Source of the DNA: Umezawaea sp036375055
GTDB taxonomy: Bacteria > Actinomycetota > Actinomycetes > Mycobacteriales > Pseudonocardiaceae
Assembly: GCF_036375055.1 (NCBI RefSeq)
Contig: NZ_DASUSQ010000107.1
Location: 28,290-92,289 of the forward strand
DNA: 64,000 nucleotides
Reading direction: 5' to 3'
In this document: in pieces, positions 34,566 to 44,828 of the stretch
How positions within the stretch are numbered: position 1 is the first letter of the stretch
Layout of the letters: the number at the start of each line of letters is the position of its first letter
Notes under the pieces: generated by a model
The model's database searches: none
Told to the model about the DNA's origin: nothing
Seen by the model: the letters and a program-made list of their open reading frames with translations, nothing else
Translations under genes and position numbers: made by a program

Positions 34566-37500
34566 TCAGCGGCGGGCCGTGACCGCCTCGACGGCCGCCA
34601 TGATCTCGGCGGCCCACCGGGACGCGGTGGAGTCGTCGTACAGGTCCGTCGAGTACTCGACGTCGAGCGCGAGGACGTCCCCGTCCAGGGTGAACACCAC
34701 GTACAGCTCGGTGCGGGCCAGCCCTGGGACGACCTGCCCCCGGATGCGGCCGGTGGCCCCGCCGAGCCGCACGTCGACCGGCGGTTCGGCCACCACCGTG
34801 AAGAGCACCGCGGGGTACGGGTCGTCCGCCTCGTGCGGGATGGCCGCCCGGACCACCTCGCTCAGCGGGAGGGCCTGGTGGTCGAGAGCCGCGTACAGGC
34901 GCTCCGCGAGGTCGTCACCGGGCCTGGTCCTGACCAGCACCGCTTCCCCGACGTAGCCGATCATCGTCTCGTGCTCGGACCGGGTCCGGCGCGAGCTGGA
35001 CACGGCCAGGACGACGTCCGGCTGACCCGACCTGGCCGCCAGCCAGTCGGCGAACCCCCGCGCGATGACCACGTGGGGTGTCGTGCCCGCCCCGGCCGCC
35101 GCCGAGCGGAGGTCCGCGGCGGACGCCGAGGTGCGCACGGTCGCGCCCGCACCCGACAGCACGGCGGGACGGGGGCGGTCGGTCGGCAGCGGGGAACGCA
35201 GGGTCGCCCCCGCGAGTTCGGTGCGCCAGAACGACTCCAGCGCCCGCCGGTCGCGCAGCGCCTCCTGTTCCGCCCTCGCGTGGTCGGGGTACTGCGCGGA
35301 CGGCGGCGGCAGCTCCGCCCCGGCGTAGAGCGCGCTCAGCTCGTTCCAGAACACCGAGGCGGACCAGCCGTCGAAGACCATGTGGTGCACCACGACGGCC
35401 AGCACCCACCGGCGTTCGCCGATCCGGGCCAGTCCCACCCGCCACAGCGGTGCCGTGCCCAGGTCGAACGCCCGCTCGGCCAGGTCGAGGCACCAGCGGT
35501 CGACGTCGGCCTCGGCCAGCTCGGTCACCGCGAGGTCCACCGGGAACGGCCGGAGCACCTCCTGCCGGTCGTCGCGGATCCTCGTGCGGAGGGCCGAGTG
35601 GCGGCGGGTCAGCTCGTCGAGCGCTCCGCGCAGCAGTGCCGGGTCCAGGTCTCCCCCGATGTCCACCCTGGACAGACCGGCGTAGATCGCGGGGTTGGCG
35701 TGCGCGTGGTGGCGACGCCGCAACCGCCGCTGGGCGGACGTGAGCGGCGCCGTCCCCTCCACGTCGAGCCTGGCGGCCATCCCGCGGATGGTGGGGTCGC
35801 GGAAGAACTCCGTCATGGAGCACTCGGCCCCCACCCGGTCCCTGACCCGGTTGAGCAGCCGGACGACCGTCAGCGAGTGGCCGCCCAGCTCGAAGAAGGA
35901 CTCGTCCAGACCGATCTCCCGCCGGTCCAGCTCCGCGCACCACAGCTCGTGCAGCACCCGCTCCGCGGGCGTGGTGGGCGCCGACTCCCGCGCCTCCCCC
36001 GTGCCGGGTGGCGGCAGCTCGGCCTCGTCCAGCTTCCCGTTGGCGGTCACCGGCAACCGGTCCACCAGCACCCACCGGCGGGGCACCAGGTAGGACGGCA
36101 GCCGCTCGCCGAGCAGGTCGGTGAGCGCCGCCGGGTCGGCGTCGCCCGCGACGTACGCCACCAGTTCCCCGTCCCGGACGAGCACCGCCGCCTCCCGGAC
36201 GCCCGGCAGCCCCGACAGGACGTGCCGGACCTCGGCCGGTTCGATCCGCAGCCCCCTGATCTTGACCTGCTCGTCGACGCGGCCGTGGAACTCCAGCGTC
36301 CCGCCTGCCCGCCACCGGGCGAGGTCGCCGGTGCGGTACCGACCGGGGGCGACGAACGCGGCGGCGGTCTCCTCGGGCCGCCGGAGGTAGCCGTCGGCGA
36401 CGCACACACCGCCGAGCTGGATCTCCCCGATGGCGCCCACCGGCACCGGTCGGCCCCGCGCGTCCACCAGCTCGACGCGGACGCCCTGGACGGGCCTGCC
36501 GATCGGCGGGTGCGTCTCGCTCGGGTCGACCCGGCACGTCGTGACCCCGATCGACGCCTCGGTGGGGCCGTAGAAGTTGTGCAGCGCGCAGTCGGGGTGC
36601 CCCGCGAGGAAGTCCCGGACCGCGTCCGAGACGACGAGCGCCTCGCCCGCCGACACGACCTCCCTGAGCGACGGCAGCACCGGGCGGGTCTCCAGCAGGT
36701 GCCGCAGGGCCGTGAACGGCATGGTGAACCGCTCCACGCCGTGCTGGCGGACCACGTCGGCGACGGCCGCCGGGTCGTACCGGGTCTCGTCGGGCATGAG
36801 CACGAGCGCGGCACCGGACGCGAGGGTCGTGAAGACCTCGTACACGCTGCCGTCGAAGGCCGGTGACGCCCACTGGAGGGTGCGCGTCGGCGGGCGCTCG
36901 GCCAGGTGCCAGCGGACCAGGTTCACCGGTCCGCGGTGCGGAACCAGCACGCCCTTCGGCCGCCCGGTCGACCCCGAGGTGTACAGGCAGTAGGCCAGGT
37001 CGTCCGGCCCGACCCCGCGGTCGGGGCGTTCGGCGCTCGGGTCGACGTCCTCGACGAGCAGCGACGGCGGTCCCTCGACCACCGGTCGCCCGCGATCGGT
37101 CACGACCAGGGCCACGGCGGCGTCGTCGGCCATGAACCGCAGGCGCCGCGGCGGGAGCGACGGGTCGAGCGGCACGAACGCGGCCCCCGCCTTGAGCACG
37201 CCGAGGACCGCGGCGACCAGCGCCCGTCCCCTGGGCAGGTGGACACCGACCAGGTCGCCCCGCCCGACGCCGGAGGCGATCAGCCGGTGCGCGATCCCGT
37301 TGGCGCGCTCGTCCAGCTCGCGGTAGGTCAGCTCCCCGTCGTGACCCGTCAGCGCGACCGCGTCCGGGACGCGGTCGGCCTGCGCCTCCACCACCTGGTG
37401 CAGGCACAGCGGGGAGTCCTCGACCTCGGCGCCCTGCCAGGACTCCAGCAGCAGCCGGTCGCCCTCCACCAGTCCGTCCAGTTCGGACAGTCGGACGCCC

Positions 37501-40500
37501 TCCACCGCCAACCGCACCACGTGGTCGAAGTACGCCAGCAGCCGGTCGACGGTGGCGCGGTCGAACAGGTCCGTGTCGAACTCGACGATGCAGCCCACGC
37601 CGTCGGCGCGCCGGGTCAGGTACAGGACCAGGTCCAGCGGCGCCCGCTCGCTCGGCAGGTCCACCAGCGTCGCGGCCACGTTCGGCGGCGCGAACTCCAC
37701 CGAACCCTCGTGCTCGTACTCCACCGCGACCTGGAACAGCGGGTTGCGGTGGGGGTCGCGGCGCGGGTTCAGCTCGCGGACGAGCTGGTCGAACGGCACA
37801 CCGCGGTGTTCGTAGGACTCCATCGTGGACAGGCTCAGCGCACGCGCGAACTCGGCGAACCCCTGGTCGCCGGACAGGTCGAGCCGCAGCGGCACGGTGT
37901 CCACGAACATGCCGACGGTGTCCTGGGCACCCGGTGGCCGCCCGGCCACCCCGGTGCCGAGCACGAAGTCGTCCTGGCCGCTGAACCGGGACAGCACCAC
38001 GGCGAACGCGCCCAGCAGGACCGTGAACACCGTCGCGCGCTGCTCCTGGCCGAACCGCCGCACCCGCTCGGTCAGCTCCGCGTCCAGCTCGTGGACCGCG
38101 CTCGCCCCCGCGCCCGTCCGCACGGCCGGCCGGGGCCGGTCGGTGGGCAGCCGCAGCTCCGGGGCGTCGCGGAGCAGGTCGGACCAGTACCGGAGGTCCG
38201 CCTCGGGATCGGTGGCCCCGCCGACCTCGGGCACGGCGACGACCGGCAGGACCGGTTGCCGCGGCCACGCGCGGTAGTGCGCGGCCAGTTCGCGCGTCAC
38301 CACCACCGTGGACGGCGAGTCGAAGACGATGTGGTGCGCCACCAGGAACAGGACGTGGTGGTCGGCGGCGAACCGCAGCAGGGTCGCGCGCAGCAGCGGG
38401 CCCTCGGCCAGGTCGAACACCTCGCGCCCGGTCGTCCGCAGGACCTCGTCGAGCGCCTCGGCCTGGTCCGCGCCCGCGACGTCCACCACCGGGACGTCCA
38501 CGTCGACCCGGTCCAGCACGACGGCCCTCGGCTCACCGTCGACCTCGCGGAAGACCGTCCGCAGCGCGGGCTGCCGCTCGACGACGCGCCGCAGCGCGCC
38601 GCGCAGGGCGTCCGGGTCGAGCACGCCGTCGAACCTGATCGCCTTCGGCTCGTTGTACGTGCTGGTGCCGGGGTGCAGCCGCTCCAGGAACCAGATGCGC
38701 CGCTCGGCGGCCGAGAGCGCCCGGTCGCCGCCGCTGTACCGGCGGCGGAGGGCGTCGAGCGCGGGCAGCCCCGCGAGCACCCGGTCGGCGGGGACGCCGA
38801 AGTCGACGAACGACGCGATCTCGTCGACCCCGGCGGCGAGCAGGCCCGCCATCACCTTCTCGGAGCTGTCCAGCGTCCCGATCAGCGCCCGCGACTCGCA
38901 GTAGCGCTGGTACGCCTGCTCCAGCAGGAAGTCGACGTCCTCCGGTGCCGTGTTGTCCAGGTCGATCCGCACGCCGAGGCTGTTGGTGACCTGGCCGAAC
39001 AACGACAGCGACGAGCGCAGGTAGCCGCAGAACGGCTCGAACGCCTCGGCGCGCACGGCGTCCAGGTCGTCGCCCAGGTAGGTGTGCACCAGCACGACCA
39101 CCCGTCCGGCGGCCGGGTCCAGCCCCGCCTCCTCGCGCGTTCGCCGGTACAGCGCGATGTTCGCCGCCAGCTCCTCGACGGTCTGCGACATCAGGTTGGT
39201 CACGACGCCGAGCCCCTCGGTCGCGGCGCGGCGGTAGCTGTCCGGGTTGCCGACCACGGCGATGGACATCGGCGGTCGCGGCTGCACCGGGCCGGGGTAG
39301 AGCCGAACGTCGACCGGGTCGCCGTCGCCGCCGGTGACCTCGACGCTCTCACCGGACCACAGCCGCCGCACGGTGTCCAGGCGCGTGTACACCTCCTCGC
39401 GGTGCCTGCCGTAGTTCTCCGGGGCGAGCGCGAAGTCCCTGGAGTGCCAGCCGCTGGCGAAGCACAGCCCGATCCGGCCGCCGGACAGGTTGTCGACGAC
39501 GGACCACTCCTCCGCCACCCGGATGGGGTGGTGCAGGGGCAGCACGACGGACCCGGCGTGCAGCCTGATCCGGCTGGTCCGCCCGGCCAGCGCCGCCGCG
39601 AGCACCGACGGGTTCGGGAACAGCGAACCGAAGGAGTGGAAGTGCCGCTCCGGCAACCACACCGCGTGGAAGTCGTGGTCGTCGGCGAACACCGCCGCGT
39701 CCGTGATGAGCCGGTACTTGTCGTGACCCGCCTGGTCCGGGTAGTCGCCGAAGAAGTAGAGGCTGAAGTCGACCGCGGCACCGCTTGCCGGGTAGGGCGC
39801 GTCGTACGGGCCGAGCGGGGACGTCGGCCGCGGTTCCGGTCGCGTTTCCGGTCGCGGTTCCGGTCGCGGGCGTTCGGGGAGCGGCGGCGCCGACGTCGGC
39901 CCGTCGCCGCCGAGGAACTCCAGCTGGCGCGCCATCAGGGTCGTGACCTGGTCCACCATGTGCCGGGCGAGGTCGAGCTGCTGGTCGACGACGGACCGCG
40001 CCCCCTCGTGCCGCTCCGGCTCGACCACGACCGGTGCGGGTGGTGGGGGCGGTGCGGGCGGTTCGACCGCCGCCACCGGCGTGCGCGGCCCGAGCAGGGC
40101 GGCGAGCTTGCGCGGTGTGTCGGTGCCCTCGAAGAGGTCGCGCATCGGCACGCGGACGCCGAACCCCTGGTCGAGTTCGCGGACCATGGCCATCAGCACC
40201 AGCGAGTCGGCGCCCATCTCCAGGAACGACCGGTCCTGGTCGACGGTGGCCGGGTCGGTCCCCAGGTGCCGCGCGGTGAGCGCGCGGACCGCGTCCGCGG
40301 TGCCGCCGTCGGCGCTGGGGGCGGGCTTCACGTCGGGGCGTGCCACCGGCCTCCGTTCGAGCGGGTAGCCCGGCAGCGGGACCCGCCCGCCGGGGGCGAG
40401 CGCGGTCCAGTCCACGTCCGCGCCGCCGCGGTAGGCCTCCGCGACCGCGAGCGGCAGGGCGTCCGGGGTGCCCTGGCTCGGTGCCCACCGGCTGCCGGGC

Positions 40501-43500
40501 GACGTGCGCCTGCCCAGGCGGGTGAGCACGTCGCCGGGGCCGATCTCGACGACCAGCGCCGCGTCGCCCACCCGTGCCAGCGCCAGGTCGAACCGGACCG
40601 GCAGGCGGGCGTGCCTGCCGAGGTGATCGGCATCCACAGTGGACAGAATGGTCCCGTCCAGGCCGTTGACCACGGGGATGCGCGGCGGTCGCAGGTCGAC
40701 CTTCTCGGCGTGCCTGCGGTACTCGGGCAGGACGGGGTCCAGCAGGGCCGAGTGGAACGCCCGGTCGACGTCCAGCACCCGCCACGACACCTGCCGCCGC
40801 TCCAGCAGGGCCTTCGCCCGCTCGATCGCCGGGAGGTCGCCCGAGAGCACCTGGGACAGGGGCCCGTTGACCGCGGCCAGTTCGGTCCCGCTGTCCCGCG
40901 CGACCTCCCGCGCCACGGCGGGTTCGGTGGCGACCGCGATCATCGCTCCGGGTTCGGTGGACTGCATCAGCTCACCGCGGACCGAGGTCAGCCGCACACC
41001 GTCCTCGAAGGACAGGACGCCTGCCGCGTGCAGCGCGGCCAGTTCCCCCGCGCTGTGGCCGAGGACGGTGTCCGGCCGCACGCCGAACGACCGCCACAGC
41101 TCGACCAGCGCGGCCTGGTACACGAACAGCCGCGGCTGGAGCAGGGGGCCGGTGTAGGCGTCGAGCAGGGGCGCGGTCACGGGGAACTCGCGGCGCAGCC
41201 GCTCGGCGCTCTCGGCCACCGGGCCGCCCTGCCCGCTGAACGCGAACACCAGCGGCCCGCCGCCACCCGCCCGCGGGGTCTCCGACAGCGCCCGCACCAG
41301 GTCGGCGGTGGTCCGTCCCACGACCGCGGCCCGGAGCGGCAGGTGCCGCCTGCCCAGCGCCATCGTCGTCGCCACGTCGGCCGCCGCCAGGTCCGGGTGC
41401 GCCACCAGGTGGGCCCGCAGCCGTTCCGCGGTCTCGGCCAGCGCCCGCGGGTCGCGCGCGGACAGCGGCACCACGACCGCCCCGCCGGTGTCCGGCGTCG
41501 GGCGAACGGGCGGCGCCTCCTCCAGGACGACGTGCGCGTTGGTGCCGCCCACGCCGAGCGCGCTGACCCCCGCGCGGCGGGGTGTGCCGTCGGTGGTCCA
41601 CGGTCGGCGCTCGGTGGCGAGCACGAACGGGCTGCCGTCGAGCCGCAGCGCGGGGTTGGGGCGGCTGAGGTTGATGGTCGGCACCAGTTCCCGGTGCTCC
41701 AGCATCAGCACGGTCTTGATCAGCCCGGCCATGCCCGCGCAGCTGTCGAGGTGGCCGATGTTCGGCTTCACCGACCCGAGCGCGCAGGACCCGGTGCGGG
41801 CGGAGGCGAAGGCCTGCGACAGGGCCTCGAACTCGATGGGGTCGCCGACCGGCGTCCCGGTGCCGTGGGCCTCGACGTAGGACACGGTGCCCGCGTCGAC
41901 CCCGGCCCGCGCCAGCGCCTGCCGGATCACGGCGGCCTGGCCGGACACGCTGGGCGCGGTGAACCCGGCCTTCGCCGTGCCGTCGTTGTTCACGGCCGTT
42001 CCCAGGATCACGGCGTGCACGGTGTCCCCGTCTGCGAGGGCCCGGTCGAGCCTCTTGAGCAGCACGGCCGCCACGCCGTTGCCGCCCACCGTGCCGTCCG
42101 CGTCGGCGTCGAAGGTCCGGCAGCGCCCGGTCGGGGACAGGATCGAGCCGGGGAAGTGCCGGTACCCCGAGTCCTGGGGGGTCCGCACGGCCGCGGCGCC
42201 CGCCAGCGCCAGGTCGGCGTCGCCGCTCAGCAGCGCCTGCACCGCCAGGTGCACGGCCACCAGCGACGTCGAGCACGCGGTCTGCACCCCGATCGCGGGC
42301 CCGGTGAGCCCCAGCCGGTAGGCGACCCTGGTGGCCAGGAAGTCGGGCTCGCCCCCGATGGTCGCCTGCATGGCGCTGGGCACGTCGGCGACCGCGGTCG
42401 CCTCCGGGTCCATCCGGTCCTGGTGGCCGTAGAGGTTCATGCCGGTACCGGCGTACACGCCGATCCGGGTGCCGGGGCGCGCCGGTCCGGCGTACCCGCC
42501 GTGCTCCAACGCCTGGTGGGCGCACTCCAGGAACAGCCGGTGCGCGGGCTCGGTGAACGCGGCCTCGCGCGGGCTCACGCCGAAGAAGTCCGCGTCGAAC
42601 GAGTCCACGTCCGCCAGGACACCACCCACCGGCACGACCGCCGGGTCCGCGGCGGGGCCGAACACCCGGACGCTGTCCACCCCGTCGCGGAGGTTGGCCC
42701 AGAACCGGTCGACGTCGGGCGCGTCGGGGAAGCGGGCCGCCATCCCGACGATGGCGATCCGGTTGTCCGGCCCGCCGTCCGCCGGTAGCGCGGGCGGGCG
42801 CGGAGCGGGTTCGACGTCCTCGGACAGGCGCCCGACCAGGTGCGCCGTCAGAGCCGCGACGGTCGGGTGCTCGAACACCGCCGTCGTCGCGACCGGTGTG
42901 CCGAGCCGCTCCTCCACGCGCTTGCGCAGCTGGAGGAGGTGCACCGACGTCAACCCCAGCTCGTAGAACGGCGTGTGCGGATCCGCGTCCGCACCGACGG
43001 CGTCGCGGACGACCGCCGCCACGTCAACCGATCGCGGAGCGGATTCGACCTCCTCCGGCACACGCCCGGCCGGGTCCGCCACCACAGCCGCGACGGTCGA
43101 CTGCTCCACCACCACCGCCGACGCGACCGGCGCACCCACCCGCTCCTCCGCACCGACGGCGTCGGGGACGTCCGGCCGGTCGCGCAGCGCGGCTCGGCGC
43201 ACCTTGCCGCTGGGTGTGCGGGGGAACTCGCCCGCCGGGACGGCGACCACGCGCGCCGCGGTCAGCCGCAGCCTGGTGAACACGGCTTCCCTGATCCGCC
43301 TGCCGACCTCGTCCGGGTCGGGTGCCACGGCCTCGAAGAACACGACCAGGTCGTCGGTCCCGGTGCTCGGGTTCGGGATCCCGCGGGCGCCGACCCCGCC
43401 CACCGGCACGCCGTCGACCGCGCCCGCCACCTCCTCGACCTCGTGAGCGGGCACGTTCTGTCCGTTGAGGACGATCACGTCCTGCTCCCGGCCGGTGATC

Positions 43501-44828
43501 ACCAGCTCGCCGTCGACCAGGAACGCCAGGTCGCCGGTGCGCAGCCACGTCCCGTCCGGCAGCGCGGCCCCGGTCGCCGCGGCGTTGTTGGCGTACCCGG
43601 CGGTCACCCGGTTCGAGCGCACCTGGAGCGCGCCGATCCAGCGCTCGGGCAGCACCTCCCCCTCCGCGTCCACCACCCGGAGCGCGGCACCGGGCGCGGG
43701 CCGCCCGACCGCGACGAACGCGGTGCCGTCCGGGTCGTCGGGCTCGACCCACCGCAGCTCGCCGCGCAGGCTGGACCTGGCCACGTGCCGGACGCTGCCG
43801 GGAGAGGTCCAGCGCCCCAGCGTGATCGCGGTCGTGGTCTCCGCCATGCCCCACACCGGCATGAGCGCCTCGGGCCGCACGCCGAACGCCGCCGTGGCGT
43901 CCAGGAACCGCCGCACGACGGGCACGAGGACCTGCTCACCGCCGCAGAACAGGGTCCGGATCGCCGAGAGGTCCCAGGACCGGTCCGGCGCGCGGGCCAG
44001 CTCGTCGGCCACGAGCTGGAGGCCGAACGTGGGCGACCAGCAGTGGTTGACCCGGTGTTCGGCCAGCTCGTCCAGCCAGGACAGGGGATCCGCCACCACG
44101 GACCCGGTCGGCAGGTGCACGTTGGTGCACCCCGTGAACACCGGGAGCACGTGGTAGAGCAGGAAAGCGCCGCTGTGGTCGACCGGCAGCCAGTTCAGGG
44201 TGACGTCGCCGGGCCGCAGGTCCATCTCCCGCCGGGTGCCCGCGGCGAACTCCGCCAGCGCGCGGTGGGTCAGCCGGGCCGCCTTCGGCGTTCCGGTGCT
44301 CCCCGAGGACAGGATCAGCAGCGCCACGTCGGTCTCGTCCGGTCGGTGCAGGTCGGCCGCGGGCGGACCGTCCTCCCACCGCGCGATGTCGACGCCCGGT
44401 GGTCCGCCGAGCCTGCGCAGCGCCGCCGCGCCCGCCGCGTCGGTGAGAACCAGCGGCTCGTCGAGCAGGCGCCACGTGCCGCGCACGCGGTCGAGCGCCG
44501 CTCCGCTCGACGCGGGTTCGGTGATGGCGACCGGCACGACGCCGCCGAGCACGCACGCCCAGAAGGCGGGGAAGAAGTCCTCGGGCGGCAGACCGTGCAG
44601 GACGACGTGGTGGCCCGCCTCCAGTCCAGCCTCCCGCAGGCCGGTCAGCAGCCGCCTGGCCCGTGCCAGCAGCCGCGCGTAGGTCAGCAGCCCGCCGGGG
44701 GTTCGGACTCCCGAACCCGGAAACCCCTCGGCAGCCCGCACAAGAGCCTCGACCGCGTCGCGCGGGTCGTCGTCGGTCAGCTCCAGAGGGGCGCCGTGGC
44801 TCAGCGCGCGCGGTGGGTTCGTCCTCAA
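34566..44828 (-). CDS. Hybrid NRPS-PKS: AL-ACP-KS-AT-ACP-LLM-C-A-PCP-C
   Basis: A 3420-residue megasynthase with TTG start overlapping the MFS stop. Order: acyl-AMP ligase (about 20-545, SSGSTGTPK); ACP1 (Ser in ELGLTSVHL, about 626); KS (about 690-1110, TACSTS, HGTGT, NIGHLD); a short AT (about 1190-1440, GHSAGE and RAFHS, malonyl-like); ACP2 (MGADSL, about 1540); a Pro/Arg repeat linker; luciferase-like monooxygenase (about 1685-2030); C (HHIVFDS, the usual Gly of HHxxxDG replaced by Ser); A (about 2490-2935, hand-read pocket D-G-Y-T-V-A-F-I-G, unassigned); PCP (GGHSLT, about 2983); and a last C (HHMVFDG, about 3150) with nothing after it. It should start the chain with a carboxylic acid, extend once, oxidise, add one amino acid and hand over to the NRPS at 23415. 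Confidence 0.93.
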   Translation of the reverse strand: MRTNPPRALSHGAPLELTDDDPRDAVEALVRAAEGFPGSGVRTPGGLLTYARLLARARRLLTGLREAGLEAGHHVVLHGLPPEDFFPAFWACVLGGVVPVAITEPASSGAALDRVRGTWRLLDEPLVLTDAAGAAALRRLGGPPGVDIARWEDGPPAADLHRPDETDVALLILSSGSTGTPKAARLTHRALAEFAAGTRREMDLRPGDVTLNWLPVDHSGAFLLYHVLPVFTGCTNVHLPTGSVVADPLSWLDELAEHRVNHCWSPTFGLQLVADELARAPDRSWDLSAIRTLFCGGEQVLVPVVRRFLDATAAFGVRPEALMPVWGMAETTTAITLGRWTSPGSVRHVARSSLRGELRWVEPDDPDGTAFVAVGRPAPGAALRVVDAEGEVLPERWIGALQVRSNRVTAGYANNAAATGAALPDGTWLRTGDLAFLVDGELVITGREQDVIVLNGQNVPAHEVEEVAGAVDGVPVGGVGARGIPNPSTGTDDLVVFFEAVAPDPDEVGRRIREAVFTRLRLTAARVVAVPAGEFPRTPSGKVRRAALRDRPDVPDAVGAEERVGAPVASAVVVEQSTVAAVVADPAGRVPEEVESAPRSVDVAAVVRDAVGADADPHTPFYELGLTSVHLLQLRKRVEERLGTPVATTAVFEHPTVAALTAHLVGRLSEDVEPAPRPPALPADGGPDNRIAIVGMAARFPDAPDVDRFWANLRDGVDSVRVFGPAADPAVVPVGGVLADVDSFDADFFGVSPREAAFTEPAHRLFLECAHQALEHGGYAGPARPGTRIGVYAGTGMNLYGHQDRMDPEATAVADVPSAMQATIGGEPDFLATRVAYRLGLTGPAIGVQTACSTSLVAVHLAVQALLSGDADLALAGAAAVRTPQDSGYRHFPGSILSPTGRCRTFDADADGTVGGNGVAAVLLKRLDRALADGDTVHAVILGTAVNNDGTAKAGFTAPSVSGQAAVIRQALARAGVDAGTVSYVEAHGTGTPVGDPIEFEALSQAFASARTGSCALGSVKPNIGHLDSCAGMAGLIKTVLMLEHRELVPTINLSRPNPALRLDGSPFVLATERRPWTTDGTPRRAGVSALGVGGTNAHVVLEEAPPVRPTPDTGGAVVVPLSARDPRALAETAERLRAHLVAHPDLAAADVATTMALGRRHLPLRAAVVGRTTADLVRALSETPRAGGGGPLVFAFSGQGGPVAESAERLRREFPVTAPLLDAYTGPLLQPRLFVYQAALVELWRSFGVRPDTVLGHSAGELAALHAAGVLSFEDGVRLTSVRGELMQSTEPGAMIAVATEPAVAREVARDSGTELAAVNGPLSQVLSGDLPAIERAKALLERRQVSWRVLDVDRAFHSALLDPVLPEYRRHAEKVDLRPPRIPVVNGLDGTILSTVDADHLGRHARLPVRFDLALARVGDAALVVEIGPGDVLTRLGRRTSPGSRWAPSQGTPDALPLAVAEAYRGGADVDWTALAPGGRVPLPGYPLERRPVARPDVKPAPSADGGTADAVRALTARHLGTDPATVDQDRSFLEMGADSLVLMAMVRELDQGFGVRVPMRDLFEGTDTPRKLAALLGPRTPVAAVEPPAPPPPPAPVVVEPERHEGARSVVDQQLDLARHMVDQVTTLMARQLEFLGGDGPTSAPPLPERPRPEPRPETRPEPRPTSPLGPYDAPYPASGAAVDFSLYFFGDYPDQAGHDKYRLITDAAVFADDHDFHAVWLPERHFHSFGSLFPNPSVLAAALAGRTSRIRLHAGSVVLPLHHPIRVAEEWSVVDNLSGGRIGLCFASGWHSRDFALAPENYGRHREEVYTRLDTVRRLWSGESVEVTGGDGDPVDVRLYPGPVQPRPPMSIAVVGNPDSYRRAATEGLGVVTNLMSQTVEELAANIALYRRTREEAGLDPAAGRVVVLVHTYLGDDLDAVRAEAFEPFCGYLRSSLSLFGQVTNSLGVRIDLDNTAPEDVDFLLEQAYQRYCESRALIGTLDSSEKVMAGLLAAGVDEIASFVDFGVPADRVLAGLPALDALRRRYSGGDRALSAAERRIWFLERLHPGTSTYNEPKAIRFDGVLDPDALRGALRRVVERQPALRTVFREVDGEPRAVVLDRVDVDVPVVDVAGADQAEALDEVLRTTGREVFDLAEGPLLRATLLRFAADHHVLFLVAHHIVFDSPSTVVVTRELAAHYRAWPRQPVLPVVAVPEVGGATDPEADLRYWSDLLRDAPELRLPTDRPRPAVRTGAGASAVHELDAELTERVRRFGQEQRATVFTVLLGAFAVVLSRFSGQDDFVLGTGVAGRPPGAQDTVGMFVDTVPLRLDLSGDQGFAEFARALSLSTMESYEHRGVPFDQLVRELNPRRDPHRNPLFQVAVEYEHEGSVEFAPPNVAATLVDLPSERAPLDLVLYLTRRADGVGCIVEFDTDLFDRATVDRLLAYFDHVVRLAVEGVRLSELDGLVEGDRLLLESWQGAEVEDSPLCLHQVVEAQADRVPDAVALTGHDGELTYRELDERANGIAHRLIASGVGRGDLVGVHLPRGRALVAAVLGVLKAGAAFVPLDPSLPPRRLRFMADDAAVALVVTDRGRPVVEGPPSLLVEDVDPSAERPDRGVGPDDLAYCLYTSGSTGRPKGVLVPHRGPVNLVRWHLAERPPTRTLQWASPAFDGSVYEVFTTLASGAALVLMPDETRYDPAAVADVVRQHGVERFTMPFTALRHLLETRPVLPSLREVVSAGEALVVSDAVRDFLAGHPDCALHNFYGPTEASIGVTTCRVDPSETHPPIGRPVQGVRVELVDARGRPVPVGAIGEIQLGGVCVADGYLRRPEETAAAFVAPGRYRTGDLARWRAGGTLEFHGRVDEQVKIRGLRIEPAEVRHVLSGLPGVREAAVLVRDGELVAYVAGDADPAALTDLLGERLPSYLVPRRWVLVDRLPVTANGKLDEAELPPPGTGEARESAPTTPAERVLHELWCAELDRREIGLDESFFELGGHSLTVVRLLNRVRDRVGAECSMTEFFRDPTIRGMAARLDVEGTAPLTSAQRRLRRRHHAHANPAIYAGLSRVDIGGDLDPALLRGALDELTRRHSALRTRIRDDRQEVLRPFPVDLAVTELAEADVDRWCLDLAERAFDLGTAPLWRVGLARIGERRWVLAVVVHHMVFDGWSASVFWNELSALYAGAELPPPSAQYPDHARAEQEALRDRRALESFWRTELAGATLRSPLPTDRPRPAVLSGAGATVRTSASAADLRSAAAGAGTTPHVVIARGFADWLAARSGQPDVVLAVSSSRRTRSEHETMIGYVGEAVLVRTRPGDDLAERLYAALDHQALPLSEVVRAAIPHEADDPYPAVLFTVVAEPPVDVRLGGATGRIRGQVVPGLARTELYVVFTLDGDVLALDVEYSTDLYDDSTASRWAAEIMAAVEAVTARR
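39829..39864 (-). repeat. 12-bp tandem repeat in the NRPS-PKS linker
   Basis: Three near-identical 12-base units (CGCGGTTCCGGT on the + strand, one with a single change) encode the PRPE/TRPE repeats of the flexible linker between ACP2 and the monooxygenase domain. The linker separates the flavin domain from the PKS part; repeat number may vary between strains. Confidence 0.8.

Noticed and set aside
39829..39864. Possible CRISPR-like or regulatory tandem repeat
   Set aside because: Three 12-base units without spacers, in frame with a protein linker; simply a coding repeat.
36906..42788. Plus-strand open frame of about 1960 codons opposite the NRPS-PKS
   Set aside because: Antisense shadow; the minus strand carries KS, AT, LLM, C and A domain motifs in one unbroken frame.
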